From Microbacterium oleivorans (lineage in GTDB: Bacteria > Actinomycetota > Actinomycetes > Actinomycetales > Microbacteriaceae), in contig NZ_MAYO01000003.1 of NCBI RefSeq assembly GCF_001691565.1, forward strand, positions 868,001 through 932,000: 64,000 bases of DNA, written 5' to 3'. Both the position numbers and the translations under genes were made by a program. Below, in pieces: positions 57,380 through 64,000 of the stretch (its first letter is position 1; every line of letters begins with the position of its first letter). The notes beneath the pieces were generated by a model. The model was not told the origin of the DNA. It worked only from the letters and a program-made list of their open reading frames with translations, and searched no databases.

Positions 57380-58065
57380 CATGCACCCACCTTTGCAGCC
57401 TTGGCAGCGTCAGCCTCGGCACGGACCAGACGCGCGGGCGCGACCTGGTCGAAGTCGAGACCACGACGAGCGGCGACGGCGCGCGGCTCCTCGAGCGACT
57501 TCAGCGCCGCGACGGTCGCGTGCACGATGTTGATCGTGTTCGACGAACCCAGCGACTTCGAGAGCACGTCGTGGATGCCGGCGCACTCGAGGACGGCGCG
57601 GACCGGACCACCGGCGATGACACCGGTACCGGCAGCGGCCGGACGAAGCAGCACGACACCGGCAGCAGCCTCACCCTGGACGGGGTGCGGGATGCTCGAG
57701 CCGACGCGGGGCACGCGGAAGAAGTTGCGCTTGGCCTCTTCGACACCCTTCGAGATGGCGAGGGGGACCTCACGCGCCTTGCCGTAGCCGACGCCCACGA
57801 GACCGTTGCCGTCACCCACGACGACGAGCGCCGTGAAGCTGAAGCGACGACCACCCTTGACGACCTTCGACACGCGGTTGATCGTGACGACGCGCTCCAG
57901 GAACTGGTTATCGCCGCGGTCGCGCGAGTTGCGGTCGCGGGTCTGGCTGCGCTCGCGGCCACCGCGGCGCGGCTCGCGCTCACGCTCGGCGGGCGCCTCG
58001 GCCGTAGCCGCAGCCGCAGCGGGCTGCTCGGTCGCGGTCACTTCGTTCTCCTTGTTCTCGGTCAC
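57379..58065 (-). CDS. rpsE: 30S ribosomal protein S5
   Basis: 228 residues. The core has [36 protein letters not shown], and [19 protein letters not shown]. The first 50 residues are an acidic then Arg-rich extension ([19 protein letters not shown]). S5 guards decoding fidelity. The ATG overlaps the rplR stop. Confidence 0.97.
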   Translation of the reverse strand: MTENKENEVTATEQPAAAAATAEAPAEREREPRRGGRERSQTRDRNSRDRGDNQFLERVVTINRVSKVVKGGRRFSFTALVVVGDGNGLVGVGYGKAREVPLAISKGVEEAKRNFFRVPRVGSSIPHPVQGEAAAGVVLLRPAAAGTGVIAGGPVRAVLECAGIHDVLSKSLGSSNTINIVHATVAALKSLEEPRAVAARRGLDFDQVAPARLVRAEADAAKAAKVGA

Positions 58066-58421
58066 AGGTTCAGACCTCCTTCGCGAGCGCCATCGGCGAT
58101 CGCAGCGACGCGGCCCGCGTAGCGGTTACCGCCGCGGTCGAACACGACCGTCTCGATGCCGGCCGCCTTGGCACGCTCAGCAACGAGTTCGCCGACCTTG
58201 CGGGCCTTGGCGGTCTTGTCACCCTCGAACGTGCGCAGGCCCGACTCGAGGGTCGAGGCGGAAGCCAGCGTGGTGCCCTTGCTGTCGTCGACGAGCTGAA
58301 CGAAGACGTGACGGGCGGAGCGGGTCACAACGAGACGCGGACGCACCTCGGTGCCCACGATCTTCTTGCGAAGACGGGCGTGACGACGCGAACGTGCGTC
58401 GGACTTCGACTTGAGAGCCAT
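58062..58421 (-). CDS. rplR: 50S ribosomal protein L18
   Basis: 119 residues: [20 protein letters not shown] and [25 protein letters not shown]. It binds 5S rRNA. It follows rplF after 2 nt. Confidence 0.97.
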   Translation of the reverse strand: MALKSKSDARSRRHARLRKKIVGTEVRPRLVVTRSARHVFVQLVDDSKGTTLASASTLESGLRTFEGDKTAKARKVGELVAERAKAAGIETVVFDRGGNRYAGRVAAIADGAREGGLNL

Positions 58422-58423
58422 GG

Positions 58424-58960
58424 TTACTTACCACTCTTTCCGGCCTTGCGGCGAACGACCTCGCCCGCGTACCGCACACCCTTGCCCTTGTACGGCTCGG
58501 GCTTGCGGATCTTGCGGATGTTGGCAGCTGCCTCGCCGACGGCCTGCTTCGAGATACCGGCGACGGTCACCTTGTTGTTGCCCTCGACGGTGAGCGTGAT
58601 GCCCGCGGGGGCCTCGACCAGGACGGGGTGCGAGAAGCCGAGAGCGAACTCGACCGCCGTGCCCTTCTGAGCGACGCGGTAACCGGTGCCGACGACCTCG
58701 AGGCCCTTGGTGTAGCCCTGGGTCACGCCGATGATGTTGTTGTTGATGAGGGTGCGGGTGAGCCCGTGGAGAGCACGCGACTCGCGCTCGTCGTCGGGGC
58801 GGGAGACCAGAACCTGGTTCTCCTCGACCTTGACCTCGATGGGCTGTGCAACGGTGAGGTTCAGCTCACCCTTGGGGCCCTTGACGGCGACGTCCTGGCC
58901 GGAGACCGAAACGGTCACGCCGGCGGGGATGTCGATGGGAAGACGTCCAATACGCGACAT
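58424..58960 (-). CDS. rplF: 50S ribosomal protein L6
   Basis: 178 residues: [19 protein letters not shown] and the C-terminal [21 protein letters not shown]. It is normal in length and lies near the factor-binding site of the 50S. rpsH is 6 nt upstream. Confidence 0.97.
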   Translation of the reverse strand: MSRIGRLPIDIPAGVTVSVSGQDVAVKGPKGELNLTVAQPIEVKVEENQVLVSRPDDERESRALHGLTRTLINNNIIGVTQGYTKGLEVVGTGYRVAQKGTAVEFALGFSHPVLVEAPAGITLTVEGNNKVTVAGISKQAVGEAAANIRKIRKPEPYKGKGVRYAGEVVRRKAGKSGK

Positions 58961-58966
58961 GTCAGA

Positions 58967-59365
58967 TCACCACACGTAGGCGAGGACTTCCCCGCCGACG
59001 CCCTTCTGCTCGGCCTGGCGGTCCGTGAGGAGGCCAGAGGAGGTGGACAGGATCGCGACACCGAGGCCACCGAGGACCTTGGGAAGCTCGTTCGACTTCG
59101 CGTACACGCGGAGGCCGGGCTTCGAGACGCGCTTGATTCCGGCGATCGACCGCTCGCGGTTCGGGCCGTACTTGAGGGTGAGCGTGAGGGTCTGGCCGAC
59201 ACGAGCGTCGGAGACCTCCCAGCCGGAGATGTAGCCCTCCTGCTGGAGGATCTCGGCGATGTGCGTCTTGAGCTTCGAGCTCGGCAGCGCGACGGAGTCG
59301 TGATGCGCGGAGTTCGCGTTGCGCAGACGGGTCAGCATGTCTGCGACCGGGTCTGTCATCGTCAT
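58967..59365 (-). CDS. rpsH: 30S ribosomal protein S8
   Basis: 132 residues: [21 protein letters not shown] and [21 protein letters not shown]. It binds helix 21 of 16S rRNA and in many bacteria represses the spc operon. The upstream neighbour is rplE; rpsN, often between them, is absent. Confidence 0.97.
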   Translation of the reverse strand: MTMTDPVADMLTRLRNANSAHHDSVALPSSKLKTHIAEILQQEGYISGWEVSDARVGQTLTLTLKYGPNRERSIAGIKRVSKPGLRVYAKSNELPKVLGGLGVAILSTSSGLLTDRQAEQKGVGGEVLAYVW

Positions 59366-59449
59366 AAGTGTGTTCCTTTAGTCATGAGGTTTCGACTGCC
59401 GTTACACGACAGCCGACCTTCTATGAATGAGCGATATTCAGTTGTGCAG

Positions 59450-59485
59450 TCGTTCGGCCCCGGAGCACGCCCCGAGGCCGAACGA
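59450..59485 (-). other. Hairpin in the rplE-rpsH gap
   Basis: TCGTTCGGCC and GGCCGAACGA (10 bp, exact) enclose 16 nt, 15 nt beyond the rplE stop on the minus strand. It lies where rpsN often is. It could be an attenuator or an RNA-binding control site. Confidence 0.65.
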
Positions 59486-59499
59486 TCGATCTTATCGGA

Positions 59500-60090
59500 T
59501 CACGCCTGAGCGTCGGCCGACTTGAACGGGAAGCCGAGGTGCTTCAGCAGCGCCCGACCCTCGTCATCCGTCTTCGCCGTCGTCACGATGGTGATGTCGA
59601 AACCGCGGACGCGGTCGATCTTGTCCTGGTTGATCTCGTGGAACACGGACTGCTCCTGGAGACCGAAGGTGTAGTTGCCGTTGCCGTCGAACTGGGCAGC
59701 CGACAGTCCGCGGAAGTCGCGGATGCGGGGCAGCGCCAGGTTCACGAGGCGGTCGACGAACTCCCACGCACGGTCACCCCGGAGAGTGACGTGGGCACCG
59801 ATGGCCTGGCCCTCACGCAGCTTGAACTGCGCGATCGACTTACGGGCCTTGGTGACGACGGGCTTCTGGCCGGTGATCTTGGTGAGGTCGTCGACCGCAC
59901 CATCGATCACCTTGCTGTCGCGCGCAGCCTCACCGACACCGGTGTTGACGACGACCTTGACGAGACCGGGGATCTGCATGACGTTCGCGTAGCCGAACTC
60001 TTCCTGCAGAGCCTTCTTGATCTCGCTCTGGTACTTCTGCTTCAGGCGGGGCTGGATCTTGCCAGCCGCCGCGGCAGTTGCGTTGCTCAT
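59500..60090 (-). CDS. rplE: 50S ribosomal protein L5
   Basis: 196 residues: [25 protein letters not shown] and [22 protein letters not shown]. It binds 5S rRNA and P-site tRNA. rplX is 2 nt upstream. Confidence 0.97.
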   Translation of the reverse strand: MSNATAAAAGKIQPRLKQKYQSEIKKALQEEFGYANVMQIPGLVKVVVNTGVGEAARDSKVIDGAVDDLTKITGQKPVVTKARKSIAQFKLREGQAIGAHVTLRGDRAWEFVDRLVNLALPRIRDFRGLSAAQFDGNGNYTFGLQEQSVFHEINQDKIDRVRGFDITIVTTAKTDDEGRALLKHLGFPFKSADAQA

Positions 60091-60092
60091 GT

Positions 60093-60452
60093 TCAGAGGT
60101 CCTTGCCGCTCTTCTTGGCGTAACGGACGCGGACGGTGCGCTTGACGCCGTCCTTGGTCCGCTCCTCGACGCGGTGGCCGACACGAGTCGGCTTCTTGGT
60201 CGACGGGTCGACCAGCGCCACGTTGGAGATGTGGATCGGGGCTTCCATCGTCTCGATGCCGCCCGTCTTGGTGCCGCGCTGCGACTGGCCGACGCGGGTG
60301 TGCTTCGTGACGTAGTTCACGCCCTGCACGACGACGCGGTTCTGCTCGACGAGGACCTCGAGGACCTCGCCCTGCTTGCCGCGGTCGCCGCCCTTGTCCT
60401 GCTTGCGGCCGCTGATGACCTGAACCAGGTCACCCTTCTTGATGTGCGCCAT
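60093..60452 (-). CDS. rplX: 50S ribosomal protein L24
   Basis: 119 residues: [22 protein letters not shown] (KOW motif) and [17 protein letters not shown]. It is an early 50S assembly protein at the exit tunnel. Confidence 0.97.
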   Translation of the reverse strand: MAHIKKGDLVQVISGRKQDKGGDRGKQGEVLEVLVEQNRVVVQGVNYVTKHTRVGQSQRGTKTGGIETMEAPIHISNVALVDPSTKKPTRVGHRVEERTKDGVKRTVRVRYAKKSGKDL

Positions 60453-60454
60453 GA

Positions 60455-60823
60455 TCAGATGACCTCCGGTGCCAGCGAGACGATCTTCATGAACTTCTTG
60501 TCGCGAAGCTCACGGCCGACCGGGCCGAAGATGCGGGTGCCGCGGGGCTCCCCGTCGTTCTTCAGGATGACGGCGGCGTTCTCGTCGAACTTGATGTACG
60601 AACCGTCGGGACGACGGGTCGACTTGACGGTGCGGACGATGACGGCCTTGACCACATCGCCCTTCTTGACGTTGCCGCCCGGGATCGCGTCCTTGACGGT
60701 CGCCACGATGACATCACCCACACCCGCGTAACGGCGGTTGGAGCCACCGAGAACGCGGATCGTGAGGAGTTCCTTGGCGCCGGTGTTGTCGGCGACCTTG
60801 AGGCGAGACTCGTTCTGGATCAT
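60455..60823 (-). CDS. rplN: 50S ribosomal protein L14
   Basis: 122 residues, standard length: [20 protein letters not shown] and [23 protein letters not shown]. It is at the 50S-30S interface. Confidence 0.98.
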   Translation of the reverse strand: MIQNESRLKVADNTGAKELLTIRVLGGSNRRYAGVGDVIVATVKDAIPGGNVKKGDVVKAVIVRTVKSTRRPDGSYIKFDENAAVILKNDGEPRGTRIFGPVGRELRDKKFMKIVSLAPEVI

Positions 60824-60826
60824 TGC

Positions 60827-61159
60827 TTACTTCGCCTTCTCGAGAATCTCGACCAGGCGCCAGCGCTTGGTGGCGCTGAGCGGACGGGTCTCGTTGATGA
60901 GGACGAGGTCGCCGATGCCCGCGGAGTTCTGCTCGTCGTGAGCCTTCACCTTGGACGTGCGGCGGATGACCTTGCCGTAGAGGGGGTGCTTAACGCGGTC
61001 CTCGACCTCGACGACGATCGTCTTGTCCATCTTGTCGCTGACGACGTAGCCACGGCGGGCCTTGCGGTACCCACGGGCGTTGACGTCGCGGACGTCGTGC
61101 TCGGACGACTCGTGACCAGCGGCCACGGTCGCCTCGGCGGCATCCTTCTTAGCCATCAC
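60827..61159 (-). CDS. rpsQ: 30S ribosomal protein S17
   Basis: 110 residues with a 25-residue acidic N-terminal extension. The core begins [26 protein letters not shown] 61159 or ATG 61156 is the start; the latter overlaps the rpmC stop. Confidence 0.96.
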   Translation of the reverse strand: MMAKKDAAEATVAAGHESSEHDVRDVNARGYRKARRGYVVSDKMDKTIVVEVEDRVKHPLYGKVIRRTSKVKAHDEQNSAGIGDLVLINETRPLSATKRWRLVEILEKAK

Positions 61160-61469
61160 TCGGCCTCTTCCTTCGCGGCCTCAGCGGACTCGTCCGCCTT
61201 CTTGGCCTTGCTCTTCTTCGCCTTGGTGGCCGTCTCGACCGGGGCGGGGGTGGCACGGATGCCGAGCTCCCGCTCACGGATGACGGTGTAGAGCCGCGCG
61301 ATGTCGCGCTTGACCGCACGGATGCGGCCGTGGCTCTCGAGCTGGCCGGTGGCCGACTGGAAGCGCAGGTTGAACAGCTCTTCCTTGGCCTTGCGCAGCT
61401 CCTCCACGAGGCGCTGGTCTTCGAACGTGTCCAGCTCGCTCGGGGCGAGCGTCTTGGTGCCGACAGCCA

Positions 61470-61470
<1 letters not shown>
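61156..61470 (-). CDS. rpmC: 50S ribosomal protein L29 with C-terminal extension
   Basis: 104 residues; the usual length is about 65-70. The core has [22 protein letters not shown], then a Lys/Ala/Glu-rich tail ([16 protein letters not shown]). It overlaps the start of rpsQ and the stop of rplP. Confidence 0.96.
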
Positions 61471-61888
<418 letters not shown>

Positions 61889-61889
<1 letters not shown>

Positions 61890-62644
61890 CAGGCAGACGC
61901 TCCTTCTGCGACGGGGGCCTCGTTGCGGGGGCCACGACGACGGTCGCCACCGCGGTCGTCACGACGTGACTTCGGCGCGTTGGCCTGCTCGCGAGCGAGC
62001 TCCTTGTTGGTGAGGTCGCCCTTGTAGATCCAGACCTTCACGCCGATGCGGCCGAAGGTGGTCTTGGCCTCGTAGAAGCCGTAGTCGATGTTCGCGCGGA
62101 GCGTGTGCAGGGGCACACGGCCTTCGCGGTAGAACTCCGACCGGCTCATCTCGGCGCCGCCGAGACGGCCGGAGACCTGGATGCGGACACCCTTGGCACC
62201 GGCGCGCTGCGCACCCTGCAGACCCTTGCGCATCGCGCGACGGAAAGCCACACGGGCGGAGAGCTGCTCGGCGATGCCCTGGGCGACCAGCTGAGCGTCG
62301 GCCTCGGGGTTCTTGACCTCGAGGATGTTCAGCTGGATCTGCTTGCCCGTGAGCTTCTCGAGGTCGGCACGGATGCGCTCGGCCTCGGCGCCGCGGCGGC
62401 CGATCACGATGCCCGGACGGGCGGTGTGGATGTCGACGCGGACGCGGTCACGCGTGCGCTCGATCTCGATGTTGCTCACGCCGGCACGGTCGAGCGACGT
62501 CGTCAGGAGACGACGGATCTTGACGTCCTCGGCCACGTAGTCGGCGTAACGCTGCCCGGGCTTGGTGGAGTCCGAGAACCAGCGCGACACGTGGTCGGTG
62601 GTGATGCCGAGGCGGAAGCCGTACGGGTTGACCTTCTGTCCCAT
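61889..62644 (-). CDS. rpsC: 30S ribosomal protein S3
   Basis: 251 residues: [20 protein letters not shown], a KH domain ([21 protein letters not shown]), and an Arg-rich C-terminus. It lies at the mRNA entrance and has helicase activity. It shares a base with the rplV stop. Confidence 0.98.
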
Positions 62645-63039
62645 TACTTGCTCGCCTTCTTGGTGTCAGCCGCTGCAGTGTCCGCGACCTCGGGGGTCGA
62701 GAGCACCACGGTGATGTGGCTGGTGCGCTTCTTGATCTGGAACGCGCGACCCTGGGCGCGGGGCTGGAAACGCTTGAGCGTCGTGCCCTCGTCCACGTAG
62801 GCGTTCTTCACGTACAGATCCTGGTCGTCCAGGAACTCGTTGTCCTTGTCGGCCTTCACACGAGCATTCGCGACCGCGGAGGCCACGAGCTTGTAGATGG
62901 GCTCGCTGGCACCCTGGGGAGCGAACTTCAGGATGGCGAGAGCCTCCTGAGCCTGCTTGCCCTTGATGAGCGCGACGACACGACGAGCCTTCTGAGGGGT
63001 CACGCGGATGTGCTTCACGCGTGCGATGGATTCCACCAT
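62644..63039 (-). CDS. rplV: 50S ribosomal protein L22
   Basis: 131 residues from ATG 63039: [20 protein letters not shown] and the loop [19 protein letters not shown] that lines the exit tunnel. GAGGAGGAG lies upstream; the longer in-frame ORF is not used. Confidence 0.97.
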   Translation of the reverse strand: MVESIARVKHIRVTPQKARRVVALIKGKQAQEALAILKFAPQGASEPIYKLVASAVANARVKADKDNEFLDDQDLYVKNAYVDEGTTLKRFQPRAQGRAFQIKKRTSHITVVLSTPEVADTAAADTKKASK

Positions 63040-63079
63040 TACTACTCCTCCTCTTCCTCTCTTTGAGAGCGCCACCGCG

Positions 63080-63361
63080 TTAGCGGCGACGACCCTTCTT
63101 GTCGTCCTTCTCGTGGCCGCGGAAGGTGCGGGTGGGCGCGAACTCGCCCAGCTTGTGACCGACCATGGTCTCGGACACGAACACGGGGATGTGCTTGCGT
63201 CCGTCGTGCACCGCGATGGTGTGACCCAGCATGGCCGGGATGATCATCGAACGGCGCGACCAGGTCTTGATGACGTTCTTGGTACCGGCTTCGTTCTGCG
63301 AGACGACCTTGCGAAGCAGGTGCTCGTCGACGAAGGGGCCCTTCTTAAGGCTGCGAGGCAT
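63080..63361 (-). CDS. rpsS: 30S ribosomal protein S19
   Basis: 93 residues: [39 protein letters not shown] and [19 protein letters not shown]. It forms the 30S head with S13. Confidence 0.98.
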   Translation of the reverse strand: MPRSLKKGPFVDEHLLRKVVSQNEAGTKNVIKTWSRRSMIIPAMLGHTIAVHDGRKHIPVFVSETMVGHKLGEFAPTRTFRGHEKDDKKGRRR

Positions 63362-63373
63362 CTTCCTCTACTC

Positions 63374-64000
<627 letters not shown>

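Overview
The window looks like chromosome of a high-GC actinobacterium, most likely Microbacteriaceae and close to Microbacterium. The basis is the strong G/C third-position bias, many GTG starts, TGATG/ATGA gene overlaps, and ribosomal proteins with Ala/Lys/Glu-rich tails. This placement comes from reading the sequence; no search was run.

Layout. 0-6.2 kb: the end of an alpha/beta-hydrolase-like protein that runs into a gluconate-dehydrogenase small-subunit-like domain, a GMC oxidoreductase, a 47-aa membrane peptide, an unusual membrane histidine-kinase-like protein, a GCS2-type glutamate-cysteine ligase and a CsbD protein. 6.3-12.1 kb: dTDP-rhamnose genes (rmlA, rmlB and an rmlC-rmlD fusion), then glmM, rpsI and rplM. 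12.3-21 kb: an AT-richer, transfer-like variable block with glycosyltransferases, a Wzx-like flippase, two hexapeptide acyltransferases, an EpsG-like polymerase, a WecG/TagA transferase and two decayed genes. 21.1-36.5 kb: gmd and fcl, a Dabb protein, a NUDIX-like protein, a Wzc-like tyrosine kinase, an Asp-box protein, three histidine kinases or kinase-like proteins, a receiver protein, the initiating sugar-phosphate transferase, a degenerate-GGDEF membrane protein and a DUF4012 protein. 36.5-44.7 kb: two related sortase-substrate-like proteins, an EEP phosphatase, a GH6 glucanase, a response regulator with a collagen-like linker, a processive GT2 synthase and two lipoproteins. 44.7-49.5 kb: truA, a PfkB kinase, a universal stress protein and an OatA-like acyltransferase. 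49.8-64 kb: the ribosomal alpha/spc/S10 superoperon, read leftwards from rplQ back to a partial rplB.

Together, 6.3-36.5 kb carries the parts of a Wzx/Wzy-type exopolysaccharide pathway: dTDP-rhamnose and GDP-fucose supply, initiation (30297-31808), extension, acylation, flipping (13180-14583), polymerisation (15304-16512) and chain-length control (24030-25529). A second, separate set at 36.5-44.7 kb pairs a membrane GT2 synthase with a secreted GH6 beta-1,4-glucanase, a response regulator and a paralogous lipoprotein pair. This suggests a cellulose-like or other beta-glucan system that does not match a textbook bcs operon. Both sets sit between truA and rplM.

Non-coding signals include two 82-nt palindromic repeats (40.1-40.4 kb), nine tandem copies of a 14-nt unit (49.5 kb), strong hairpins in the ribosomal operon, and an over-represented word GGATGCC/GGCATCC that is missing from the variable block.
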